Origin: an uncultured Bacteroides sp.
Lineage (GTDB): Bacteria > Bacteroidota > Bacteroidia > Bacteroidales > Bacteroidaceae
Direction: 5' to 3'
Assembly: GCA_905197435.1 (NCBI GenBank)
Contig: CAJJYX010000020.1
Coordinates: forward strand, 1-27,347
Length of the DNA stretch: 27,347 nt
The position numbers and the translations under genes are program-made. Of the stretch, positions 16,849 through 24,463 are shown piece by piece. The first letter of the stretch is position 1. Every line of letters starts with the position of its first letter. Under the pieces are notes generated by a model. The model had not been told where the DNA came from, did not search any database, and saw only the letters and a list, made by a program, of their open reading frames with translations.

Positions 16849-18168
16849 TCATCTATCCTTGACCTTTGGCAATACTGCGTTCAGCACGATATATCCCAAT
16901 ATGCCCGCAACAATGGTTCCCAACAGCACACCGAATTTTGCCTGATTCAGCAAATCCGGATAATCTCCTGCAAAAGAAAGATTGGCAATAAATAGAGATA
17001 CCGTAAAACCGATACCACCCAACAGAGATACTCCTGCAACACTTTTCCAATTCATTCCGGGAGGCATCGAAGACAAGCCACTCTTAATCGCCAACCAAGT
17101 AAACAGAAAAATACCGATGAACTTGCCCAAGAGCAATCCCACAGCTACTGCTATACTGACATCTCCTATGACTCCGCTACCTCCACTTAGCACTACCCCG
17201 GCATTGGCAAAAGCAAAAAGAGGCAGTATTATAAAGTTCACCGTACCATGCAAATTATCTTCCAAGGATTGCAATGGGCTAATCACATAGTCAGAAGCAC
17301 GCTCCACTTGTTTCAGAGTGGCAATCTGTTCATTAGTCAATATGATGTTATCAGATTTTGAAACGGGGAACTCGCCGATAATATCACGGATACGCTTAAT
17401 GTATTTCCCGGCATCCAAACGAGGACGGGCCGGTATCACAAATGCCAGTATCACTCCGGAAATAGTGCTATGAATACCCGACTGAAGAAATAAATACCAA
17501 ATAATCACACCTATCAGAAGGAAAAATATCTTCTGCGTCATACCGAATTTTCCCATATAATAAAGGAAAAAATAAAGGATGGCAGCCACAATAAGATATC
17601 CATAAGCTACTTCGGAACTATAGAAGATTGCAATGACCAGAATACCGCCGATATCATCGACTACAGCAAATGCAGTCAGGAAAATTTTCAGGCTCAACGG
17701 TACCCGCTTACCCAACAGACTGAGTACACCCAATGAAAAAGCAATATCTGTTGCCATCGGTATAGCCATACCGCGTGTTTCAGGGGTTCCCTGAATAACT
17801 AAAGTCGAATAAACAATAACCGGTAACAACATACCTCCGCATGCCGCCACAAAGGGTAAAGATGCCTTACGAAAAGAAGAAAGTTCACCAACCAGCAATT
17901 CCCGCTTTATTTCCAACCCCACGGCCAGAAAGAAAACAGTCATCAGACAGTCATTTATAAATTCAATCATTTTTAACGGATGCCCGCCATGTGAGAATAA
18001 GTTGAAGTCTCCGATGCGCAAATGCAACTCCTGCAAAAGAAAGCCCTGATACAGTGAAGCCATCGGTGAATTAGCGATAACAGCAGCCAAAATAGCCGTC
18101 AGAAACAACAGAATACTCGCCATTATATTCAGTGACGAAATGTTTTTCACAGTACGCAAAATAATCAT
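16849..18168 (-). CDS. nhaA: Na+/H+ antiporter NhaA
   Basis: Exports sodium in exchange for protons across the inner membrane, keeping cytoplasmic pH and sodium in balance. The 439-residue protein has about 12 hydrophobic segments. NhaA hallmarks are FFLAVGLEIKRELLVGELS, AIPMATDIAFSLGVLSLLG with the first conserved aspartate, and AFAVVDDIGGI with the Asp pair that binds sodium in E. coli NhaA. It is about 50 residues longer than E. coli NhaA (388), the difference lying mainly in a mid-protein stretch, about residues 245-295, with IKRIRDIIGEFPVSKSDNII. It faces the permease convergently and has its own promoter. Confidence 0.95.
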   Translation of the reverse strand: MIILRTVKNISSLNIMASILLFLTAILAAVIANSPMASLYQGFLLQELHLRIGDFNLFSHGGHPLKMIEFINDCLMTVFFLAVGLEIKRELLVGELSSFRKASLPFVAACGGMLLPVIVYSTLVIQGTPETRGMAIPMATDIAFSLGVLSLLGKRVPLSLKIFLTAFAVVDDIGGILVIAIFYSSEVAYGYLIVAAILYFFLYYMGKFGMTQKIFFLLIGVIIWYLFLQSGIHSTISGVILAFVIPARPRLDAGKYIKRIRDIIGEFPVSKSDNIILTNEQIATLKQVERASDYVISPLQSLEDNLHGTVNFIILPLFAFANAGVVLSGGSGVIGDVSIAVAVGLLLGKFIGIFLFTWLAIKSGLSSMPPGMNWKSVAGVSLLGGIGFTVSLFIANLSFAGDYPDLLNQAKFGVLLGTIVAGILGYIVLNAVLPKVKDR

Positions 18169-18270
18169 AAGTAGTATTATTTGATTTAAGATTTTATCCT
18201 TTCCTATAGAAGAAAACCTATCCTGGCCACCCCTTATAGCTAATCAATGCCATTTCTTTCACCCACAATA

Positions 18271-18278
18271 CAAATATA
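18271..18278 (-). promoter_or_regulatory. -7 promoter element of nhaA
   Basis: Minus-strand TATATTTG matches TAnnTTTG about 103 bases before the nhaA ATG. No clean -33 TTTG is present at the expected spacing. The long leader leaves room for post-transcriptional control. Confidence 0.4.
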
Positions 18279-18482
18279 CCCGTTAAAATTAAATTAAGCA
18301 CCATAGTGAACACAAAAATTATCAATATCGAACCATCCTCAATTACATCTCAAAGTTATAAAGATGATTCCGGCTTCACATTCACGTTCCGCATCAATCA
18401 TGATAAAACTCAGGCATACATATAAAAATACATTGAATACAGCCTCTACTGCATCATACCAAGATAGCTTTAATGGGAAGTC

Positions 18483-18516
18483 CCTCAGTGGGTAATTTAC
18501 CTCAGTGCGTAATTTA
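18483..18516. repeat. 17-bp tandem direct repeat
   Basis: CCTCAGTGGGTAATTTA (18483-18499) is followed immediately by CCTCAGTGCGTAATTTA (18500-18516), with one mismatch. It starts 8 bases past the lepA stop codon on its 3' side. No function is evident. Confidence 0.85.
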
Positions 18517-18524
18517 TTCAAGGA

Positions 18525-20306
18525 TCAATCCAACTTCAATACTGCCAGGAATGCTTTTTGAGGAACCTCTACATTACCGATCTGTTTCATTCGTTTCTTA
18601 CCTCTCTTCTGCTTCTCAAGCAGTTTGCGCTTACGGCTCACATCACCACCGTAACATTTGGCCGTCACATCCTTACGCACGGCCTTAATTGTCTCACGAG
18701 AGATAATCTTAGCACCGATAGCAGCCTGAATGGCAATATCAAACTGCTGTCTTGGAATCAGGTCTTTCAACTTCTCGCACATCCGGCGTCCCAACTCATA
18801 GGCATTGTCAAAGTGAGTCAAGGTAGAAAGAGCATCCACCGGCTCGCCGTTCAACAAAATATCCAGCTTCACAAGTTTGGAAGGACGGAAACCGTTGGAA
18901 TGATAGTCAAAAGAAGCATAGCCCTTAGAAATACTCTTCAATTTATCATAGAAATCGATAACTATTTCACCAAGAGGCATGTCATAGTATATCTCCACAC
19001 GGTTACCGGAGATATACTCCTGCTTCACCAGTTCGCCACGCTTACCCAGACAAAGAGTCATAATCGGACCGATATAATCAGTGGTGGTAATCACCGAAGC
19101 ACGGATATAAGGTTCCTCAATACGGTCTATCATGGTAGGGTCGGGCATACTGCCGGGATTATGCACTTCGGTCATGTGCCCCTGCTTGTCATAGATATTG
19201 TAGGAAACGTTAGGCACGGTTGTGATAACATTCATGTCAAATTCACGGTCAAGCCGTTCCTGCACAATCTCCATATGGAGCAGTCCGAGAAAACCGCAAC
19301 GGAAACCAAAGCCCAAGGCCAATGAAGACTCAGGCTGAAATGTCAGCGAAGCATCATTCAACTGCAACTTTTCCAAGGAAGAACGCAGATCCTCGAAATC
19401 CTCAGCCTCGATTGGGTACACACCGGCAAAAACCATCGGCTTCACCTCTTCAAAACCGGCAATGGCTTTTTCGCAGGGGCGGGCAATATGTGTAATCGTA
19501 TCACCTACTTTCACTTCTTTAGAGGTTTTAATACCCGAGATAATATAACCTACATCACCCGTGCGCAATTCCGGGCGTGATACCATCTCCATTTTGAGCA
19601 CTCCGATTTCATCCGCATCGTACTCTTTACCCGTATTGAAGAATTTCACTTTATCCCCTTTGCGGATCACGCCGTTCACTATCTTGAAATATGCAATGAT
19701 GCCACGAAACGAATTGAAAACAGAGTCGAAAATCAATGCTTGTAACGGAGCCTCCTCATCACCCTCCGGATGGGGAATACGCTCAATGACTGCGGCCAGA
19801 ATCTCTTCCACTCCCATTCCCGTTTTGCCGGAAGCACGAATAATCTCATCACGCTTGCAGCCCAACAGTTCAACGATTTCATCCTCCACTTCCTCGGGCA
19901 TAGCGCTCGCCATATCACATTTGTTGATAACCGGAATAATCTCCAGATCATGCTCGATGGCCATATATAGATTTGAAATGGTCTGTGCCTGTACTCCCTG
20001 TGAAGCATCTACAATAAGCAGTGCTCCCTCGCAGGCTGCGATGGAACGTGACACTTCATACGAGAAGTCCACGTGTCCCGGAGTATCAATCAAATTCAAA
20101 ATATACTTTTCGCCTTTATATATATACTCCATTTGTATGGCATGGCTCTTGATGGTGATACCCCTTTCTTTCTCAAGGTCCATGTCATCCAGCATCTGTC
20201 CGTTAGTTACTTGTATAGTATTGGTAAATTCCAGCAGACGGTCTGCCAAGGTTGATTTACCGTGGTCGATATGGGCAATAATGCAAAAATTTCGTATATT
20301 CTTCAT
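18525..20306 (-). CDS. lepA: elongation factor 4 (LepA)
   Basis: Ribosome-associated translational GTPase, also reported to affect 30S subunit assembly and initiation. The 593-residue length is normal. The GTPase motifs are all present: AHIDHGKST (G1), RGITI (G2), DTPGH (G3), NKCD (G4) and ASGK (G5). LepA-specific C-terminal blocks follow, including [20 protein letters not shown] and the basic tail [18 protein letters not shown]. The ATG at 20306 gives the canonical [19 protein letters not shown] beginning; a TTG at 20312 is the only nearby alternative and is not preferred. It stands alone with its own promoter. Confidence 0.97.
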   Translation of the reverse strand: MKNIRNFCIIAHIDHGKSTLADRLLEFTNTIQVTNGQMLDDMDLEKERGITIKSHAIQMEYIYKGEKYILNLIDTPGHVDFSYEVSRSIAACEGALLIVDASQGVQAQTISNLYMAIEHDLEIIPVINKCDMASAMPEEVEDEIVELLGCKRDEIIRASGKTGMGVEEILAAVIERIPHPEGDEEAPLQALIFDSVFNSFRGIIAYFKIVNGVIRKGDKVKFFNTGKEYDADEIGVLKMEMVSRPELRTGDVGYIISGIKTSKEVKVGDTITHIARPCEKAIAGFEEVKPMVFAGVYPIEAEDFEDLRSSLEKLQLNDASLTFQPESSLALGFGFRCGFLGLLHMEIVQERLDREFDMNVITTVPNVSYNIYDKQGHMTEVHNPGSMPDPTMIDRIEEPYIRASVITTTDYIGPIMTLCLGKRGELVKQEYISGNRVEIYYDMPLGEIVIDFYDKLKSISKGYASFDYHSNGFRPSKLVKLDILLNGEPVDALSTLTHFDNAYELGRRMCEKLKDLIPRQQFDIAIQAAIGAKIISRETIKAVRKDVTAKCYGGDVSRKRKLLEKQKRGKKRMKQIGNVEVPQKAFLAVLKLD

Positions 20307-20335
20307 TGTCAACAGCTATCTATTAATTGGGTGCG

Positions 20336-20343
20336 CAAAGATA
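20336..20343 (-). promoter_or_regulatory. -7 promoter element of lepA
   Basis: Minus-strand TATCTTTG is an exact TAnnTTTG match 29 bases before the lepA ATG. It lies directly downstream of the terminator of the winged-helix gene, as expected for a new unit. Confidence 0.5.
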
Positions 20344-20359
20344 ATGAAAACAGAGCAAA

Positions 20360-20400
20360 TAAAAAAAATGCGTTGATAACATATTCATGTACCAACGCAT
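20360..20400 (-). terminator. rho-independent terminator after the winged-helix gene
   Basis: On the minus strand an 8-bp stem ATGCGTTG/CAACGCAT (20393-20400 with 20368-20375) encloses a 17-base loop and runs into eight T. It ends the transcript of the small gene at 20431-20631 and insulates lepA. Confidence 0.75.
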
Positions 20401-20430
20401 CTTTTTATAACATTCTAATCAATTCCTCGC

Positions 20431-20631
20431 TTAGTTCAGCTTTACAAACAATTCACCTTCTACTTCAGAAGTAGAAACCTTGTCCTCTCTTAACAACCAG
20501 CCCAATCCCAAGAAAAAGTCCTTGTCGATCAGTTTTGTTGCTTTTTTGATTTGCTTGTGAGTCAAGCCATCCGTGCCATTCAGTGCAGTCCAAATCTGTC
20601 CTGCAACAATACCAGCTTTTTCTTTTAACAT
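20431..20631 (-). CDS. small winged helix-turn-helix protein (DUF2582-like)
   Basis: A 66-residue protein that is a single predicted winged helix: helix 1 in AGIVAGQIWTALNG, the helix-turn-helix GLTHKQIKKATKLIDKDFFLGLGWLLRE, and a beta wing, DKVSTSEVEGELFVKLN. The pattern matches the small wHTH proteins common in Bacteroidales annotated as DUF2582. The recognition-helix region is not strongly basic, so DNA binding is likely but not certain. It has its own -7 element and a terminator, so it is monocistronic. Its targets are unknown. Confidence 0.85.
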   Translation of the reverse strand: MLKEKAGIVAGQIWTALNGTDGLTHKQIKKATKLIDKDFFLGLGWLLREDKVSTSEVEGELFVKLN

Positions 20632-20701
20632 TTCTATTTGCTTTTAGTTAAACGTTATCCTCATCTCCAAGCACAGAGATGTCGGTGTTTTTATATCGCT
20701 G

Positions 20702-20709
20702 CAAAGATA
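20702..20709 (-). promoter_or_regulatory. -7 promoter element of the small winged-helix gene
   Basis: Minus-strand TATCTTTG fits TAnnTTTG exactly, about 70 bases before the start codon. The -33 position is not recognisable. Confidence 0.45.
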
Positions 20710-20780
20710 GATAATTTTATGTTATATAACACGTTATTAGACTCTTTTTTAGCCCAAGAGACTGAAAAAGTTCTACTTTC

Positions 20781-21248
20781 TTACTCTGAACGTGTTTTTT
20801 CCAAGTATTCGGTCCAAATTCGGGCAGCTTCCTCTATCATTCTAACACAAGGGCGTTTAGCATAGTATTGCTCTGTCCGCGCTTCCGGAATCGGTGAACC
20901 TTCCGTTTTTTTCAACCCCAGCAGTTCGGCACAGATCAAAGAGCCGTTTCGTTTCTTGAACTCAGCAGCCAACTCCTGCACCAAAGCATAGTTTGCCGCC
21001 TTGCCTTCACGGTCTTTACCATCTACTGCACCTTTTTCCAATCCTGCCAGCAGGAACATACCGCACGCAGCCCCACATGTCTGCCTCATACGGCCTATAC
21101 CGCCACCAAAAGATGCAGACATACGAAAAGCTTGTTCTTCCGTAAAACCGTACATGTCTGCAAAAGCCCCCACCACCGATTGTGAGCAGTTATAGCCACT
21201 TTTGAAAAGCTCCACCGCTTTTCCTATTCTGTCTTTTGTTTCCATCAT
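20781..21248 (-). CDS. C_GCAxxG_C_C family probable redox protein
   Basis: A 155-residue member of a cysteine-rich family named for its motif, thought to be redox-active or metal-binding; no reaction is established. The defining cysteines are in GYNCSQSV, QTCGAACGMFLLAG, SLICAELLG and KRPCVRMI. The ATG at 21248 overlaps the stop of the exonuclease III gene as TGATG, suggesting coupled translation; the ATG one codon later (21245) is an equal candidate. A longer frame from 21278 would run deep into the neighbouring gene and is not used. The gene ends an apparent mntH-xth cluster, so a link with metal or oxidative stress is possible but inferred. Confidence 0.85.
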   Translation of the reverse strand: MMETKDRIGKAVELFKSGYNCSQSVVGAFADMYGFTEEQAFRMSASFGGGIGRMRQTCGAACGMFLLAGLEKGAVDGKDREGKAANYALVQELAAEFKKRNGSLICAELLGLKKTEGSPIPEARTEQYYAKRPCVRMIEEAARIWTEYLEKTRSE

Positions 21249-22012
21249 CAATCTGCAATTTCCAATAACATCGGACAATGATCCGAATGGACAACGTCCC
21301 CCAATATCCTTGCCTCCTTCAGCATCGGACGCACCGGCTCATTCACCATACAATAGTCAATGCGCCATCCTTTGTTCTTGGCACGCGAATTGAAACGGTA
21401 ACTCCACCACGTATACTCCTGCCTGTCGGGGTGAAGCCAGCGGAAGGAATCTATAAATCCTGCATTGAGAAAACGCGTCATCCACTCCCGCTCTTCAGGC
21501 AAAAATCCACTGTTGGTGGCGTTCCTGATGGGGTCATGAATATCTATTTCCTCATGACAGATGTTATAATCACCGCAAAGAATGAGCTTCGGACGCGTAC
21601 GTTCCAGCTCCAATACATACTCCTGGAATTTCTCCAGCCAAACCATCTTGAAGGCTTGGCGTTCATCGCCACTGGTACCAGAAGGATGATAAACACTTAC
21701 GACGGAAATATCGCTGAAGTCGGCACGGATAAAGCGTCCTTCGTTATCATATTCTTCAATACCCATACCGTATTCCACATGATCCGGCTCTTGCCTACTC
21801 AGAATGGCCACTCCACTATACCCCTTCTTCTGTGCAGAATATAGATAATGCTTATAGCCCAATGCATCCAAAGCTTCCGCCGGATACTGTTCCGGTTGCA
21901 GTTTTGTCTCCTGCAAACAAAGGACATCGGGCTGCTCTTGTGCCAGCCACTCAGGGAATCCTTTGGTCACGGCAGCCCGTAACCCATTTACGTTATATGT
22001 GATGATCTTCAT
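21248..22012 (-). CDS. xth: exodeoxyribonuclease III
   Basis: AP endonuclease and 3'-5' exonuclease of base excision repair. The 254-residue protein shows the exonuclease/endonuclease/phosphatase fold motifs: MKIITYNVNGLRAA with the active-site Asn, LCLQETKL with the metal-binding Glu, SVYHPSG, CGDYNICHEEIDIHDP, WRIDYCMV and the terminal VVHSDHCPM with the Asp-His pair. All catalytic residues are present and the length is normal for the ExoA/Xth family. It starts 29 bases after the metal transporter gene and overlaps the next gene by one base. No separate promoter is visible, so it probably belongs to the same transcript. Confidence 0.96.
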   Translation of the reverse strand: MKIITYNVNGLRAAVTKGFPEWLAQEQPDVLCLQETKLQPEQYPAEALDALGYKHYLYSAQKKGYSGVAILSRQEPDHVEYGMGIEEYDNEGRFIRADFSDISVVSVYHPSGTSGDERQAFKMVWLEKFQEYVLELERTRPKLILCGDYNICHEEIDIHDPIRNATNSGFLPEEREWMTRFLNAGFIDSFRWLHPDRQEYTWWSYRFNSRAKNKGWRIDYCMVNEPVRPMLKEARILGDVVHSDHCPMLLEIAD

Positions 22013-22041
22013 ACTTATTTAATTTCATAGAAGTGAATTAT

Positions 22042-23307
22042 TCAAGATGCAAACTCAGAGACCAGCAGCATGATATTCAGCACTGTGACTACCCCAGCGA
22101 TGGCATAAAGCACAAACGTGCTCCATTTGCTGTTTACATACTGCCCCATCACTTTGTGCGAAGAAGTCAGTCCCACTTGCAGGAAAACCGTGAACGGCAG
22201 CTGGATGCTCAGTATCATTTGCGAAATCAGCAATCCTTTGAACGGATCTCCGATAAAGAAAATCAGCAGCAGTGCAATGCCCAACGACAATATCACCCCT
22301 ACCTGTGAATGGCTATCTTTAATATGATAGGATTCTCCAAAAATACCGGCAAAAATGGAACCTGCCGCCATACCACTTGTTATCGTAGAAGATATGCCCG
22401 CCATCAGTAGCGCCAATGCAAAAACTACGGCAGCACTACTTCCCAGTAACGGTTCCAACAGAGATTTGGCCTGTTGCAGCTCTTCCACTTGAATACCACT
22501 TTTAAAGAAAGTCGCCGCGGCCAACAGTATCATGGCGCTGTTGATGGCCCATCCCACAATCATAGAGAACAAAGTGTCGAACAATTCATATTTCAGGACC
22601 TTGCGGATGGACGTATCATCTTTCTTGTTATATTCATGGCTCTGTATCACTTCCGAATGCAGGAACAGATTATGCGGCATCACCACTGCGCCAAGCACAC
22701 TCATGATGATCAACATACTTCCATGCGGAAACGAAGGTGTCACCCACCCTTGTACGGCCAGCGGCCAATCTATCTTTACCAGAAACAGTTCATAGATAAA
22801 GGAGAGTCCGATGACCGAAACAAAAGCAATGATAGAGCGTTCTATCTTCTTGTAGGAATTAGTGAAAAGCATGACGACCACAAAAGCAGTAGTCAAGATA
22901 GAACCCCATATAATGGGAATGTCAAACAACATCTGTAAGGCAATGGCACCTCCCAATATCTCTGCCAACGAAGTCGAGATGGAAGCCAATACCGCTGTGC
23001 CCAATATGGGACGCGACACCCACGAAGGAGCATATTTGGTTGCGGCTTCAGATAAGCACAATCCGGTTACAATTCCCAGATGCGCCACATTATGCTGCAA
23101 TACAATCAGCATGATGGTGGATAAAGTCACTACCCAAAGTAACGAATAGCCAAATTCAGAACCCGCGGCAAAATTAGACGCCCAGTTCCCCGGATCAATA
23201 AAGCCGACAGTCACCAGCAGTCCGGGGCCTATGTATTTAAAAACGTCCAGACCGCCCAAATAGCGCTTGTGGTCTCTCCGTTTCAAGTCTTTAAAAATAT
23301 TCTTCAT
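22042..23307 (-). CDS. mntH: Nramp family divalent metal ion transporter
   Basis: Proton-coupled importer of Mn2+ or Fe2+ in the inner membrane. The 421-residue protein has 11 or so hydrophobic segments. It carries the metal-binding motif of TM1, GFIDPGNW (D38, N41), and of TM6, GAVVMPHNLFLHSE, whose Met is the selectivity residue that favours transition metals. GLCLSEAATKYAP and LGGAIALQ are other family blocks. It lies after the terminator of the TSCPD gene, and a palindrome in its leader may be an operator. Exodeoxyribonuclease III follows at 29 bases. Mn versus Fe preference cannot be decided from sequence. Confidence 0.93.
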   Translation of the reverse strand: MKNIFKDLKRRDHKRYLGGLDVFKYIGPGLLVTVGFIDPGNWASNFAAGSEFGYSLLWVVTLSTIMLIVLQHNVAHLGIVTGLCLSEAATKYAPSWVSRPILGTAVLASISTSLAEILGGAIALQMLFDIPIIWGSILTTAFVVVMLFTNSYKKIERSIIAFVSVIGLSFIYELFLVKIDWPLAVQGWVTPSFPHGSMLIIMSVLGAVVMPHNLFLHSEVIQSHEYNKKDDTSIRKVLKYELFDTLFSMIVGWAINSAMILLAAATFFKSGIQVEELQQAKSLLEPLLGSSAAVVFALALLMAGISSTITSGMAAGSIFAGIFGESYHIKDSHSQVGVILSLGIALLLIFFIGDPFKGLLISQMILSIQLPFTVFLQVGLTSSHKVMGQYVNSKWSTFVLYAIAGVVTVLNIMLLVSEFAS

Positions 23308-23324
23308 TGTATCTACTCATTTAA

Positions 23325-23340
23325 GAGTGTAAAAATACTC
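23325..23340. promoter_or_regulatory. possible operator palindrome upstream of mntH
   Basis: GAGTGTAAAAATACTC has 4-bp inverted arms (GAGT/ACTC) around an AT-rich centre, 18 bases before the mntH start codon. DtxR/MntR-type repressors bind AT-rich palindromes in such places. The match is short and no repressor gene is in the window. Confidence 0.25.
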
Positions 23341-23370
23341 AAATAATAACAAATGCGCTCATGTTAGGTT

Positions 23371-23407
23371 CAAAAAAAGCCCCTGGCATCTTTCAATGTC
23401 AAGGGCT
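23371..23407 (-). terminator. rho-independent terminator after the TSCPD gene
   Basis: On the minus strand a 12-bp stem (23396-23407 with 23378-23389, one G-T pair and one A-C mismatch) with a 6-base loop runs into seven T. It lies 30 bases past the TSCPD stop and separates the pheT unit from mntH. Confidence 0.85.
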
Positions 23408-23436
23408 CTTCTTATCCATTCTTTCAGGCAGGAGGC

Positions 23437-23682
23437 TCAATACCCCATCTCGTGCAAAGCCTTGCACAATTGGTCGGGGCAGGAAGTGGAACGTCTTCCG
23501 CAGCGGATTCCTTCCAAACGGGCAATCACCGCATCTACCGGCATGCCTTTCACCAAGCGTGAAAGTCCTTGCAGGTTTCCATTACATCCACCCCAAAACG
23601 CCACCTCTTTCACAATACCATCTTCCACATCCAGTTCGATGTTACTGCTACATGTACCTTGCGTCTTGTATGTATATGTCAT
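23437..23682 (-). CDS. TSCPD domain-containing protein
   Basis: An 81-residue protein of the stand-alone TSCPD family, related to the C-terminal domain of some B12-dependent ribonucleotide reductases. Its function is unknown. The naming motif appears as STSCPDQL near the C-terminus. Other cysteines lie in QGTCSSNIEL, GGCNGN and GIRCGRR, five in all including the TSCPD cysteine and KxxC-like LCKAL, which suggests metal or Fe-S binding. The start ATG shares one base with the yebC stop (TAATG), so the two are translationally coupled. The short length is normal for the family. Confidence 0.88.
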   Translation of the reverse strand: MTYTYKTQGTCSSNIELDVEDGIVKEVAFWGGCNGNLQGLSRLVKGMPVDAVIARLEGIRCGRRSTSCPDQLCKALHEMGY

Positions 23683-24419
23683 TATTCTTCGCCTTCTTCC
23701 GGTTTCATGTTAGTATAAACCGTCTGTACATCATCAAACTCTTCGAGACGCTCTATCATCTTGTCGATAGTCTCGCGTTGCTCGGGAGTCACCTCTTTCA
23801 TGTCATTGGGAATATAAGTAAACTCACCGCCGACATCTTCAAAGCCACACTCTTCCAAATGCTTCTGGATAGCAGCATAGCTCTTCGGATCGCCATAGAT
23901 AGTGATAGTACCTTCTTCTTCATCCTCTTCGTAGTCTTCCTCTACATCATAGTCAATCAAGTCAAGTATGAGTTCCTCCATATCAATGCCGTCTTTCTTC
24001 TTGAAAGTAAATACACACTTATGGTCAAACAAGAAAGCCAGTGAACCCATTGTTCCCAAGTTACCGCCAAATTTGTTGAATACGGAACGCACATCGGCTA
24101 CTGTACGAGTAGTGTTATCGGTCAGCGTATCTACAAAGACAGCTACACCATGAGGGCCATATCCTTCATAAGTCATACCCTTATAGTCGCTTTGGTCCTT
24201 ACCCATCGCATTCTTGATAGCACGTTCAATATTATCCTTCGGCATGTTTTCACGCTTGCAGGTTGCAATAACCGAACGCAGTGTCGGATTATTTTCCGGT
24301 TCCGGACCACCGGCCTTCACTGCAATAGCAATTTGTTTACCCAGTCTTGTAAAGGTCTTTGCCATGTGACCCCATCTTTTCAATTTGGCAGCTTTTCTAT
24401 ATTCAAACGCTCTTCCCAT
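23682..24419 (-). CDS. yebC: YebC/PmpR family protein
   Basis: A 245-residue member of the widespread YebC family, long annotated as a transcriptional regulator; more recent work links family members to translation. The N-terminal block MGRAFEYRKAAKLKRWGHMA is the conserved three-helix start. NPTLRSVIATCKRENMPKDNIERAI and YEGYGPHGVAVFVDTLTDN are family signatures. An acidic stretch, DVEEDYEEDEEEG, precedes the last domain. It begins 44 bases after pheT with no promoter or terminator visible between them, so it is probably read from the pheT promoter. Its position behind a tRNA-synthetase gene fits a translation role better than a specific regulator, but this is inference. Confidence 0.93.
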   Translation of the reverse strand: MGRAFEYRKAAKLKRWGHMAKTFTRLGKQIAIAVKAGGPEPENNPTLRSVIATCKRENMPKDNIERAIKNAMGKDQSDYKGMTYEGYGPHGVAVFVDTLTDNTTRTVADVRSVFNKFGGNLGTMGSLAFLFDHKCVFTFKKKDGIDMEELILDLIDYDVEEDYEEDEEEGTITIYGDPKSYAAIQKHLEECGFEDVGGEFTYIPNDMKEVTPEQRETIDKMIERLEEFDDVQTVYTNMKPEEGEE

Positions 24420-24463
24420 TGGAACTGTATTTTAAATTATAATTATATATTTTGAATCATGAA

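Larger units (their letters stand above)
18169..18524. other. 356-base intergenic region between nhaA and lepA
   Basis: AT-rich spacer with no convincing gene. It holds the nhaA promoter -7 element, an nhaA leader of roughly 95 bases, and a 17-bp tandem repeat at its right end. A 60-codon minus-strand frame at 18339-18521 has no recognisable domain and spans the repeat, so it is not called. I see no known sodium riboswitch structure, though I cannot fold the RNA here. Confidence 0.6.

Noticed and set aside
18169..18290. Sodium riboswitch in the nhaA leader
   Set aside because: No known motif was recognisable by eye, and the leader is AT-rich without clear conserved stems. Structure search would be needed to reopen this.
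18339..18521. 60-codon minus-strand gene between nhaA and lepA
   Set aside because: No domain, no promoter or ribosome site, and it runs through the tandem repeat.
18558..19325. 255-codon plus-strand frame
   Set aside because: Antisense of lepA, which has all GTPase motifs intact.
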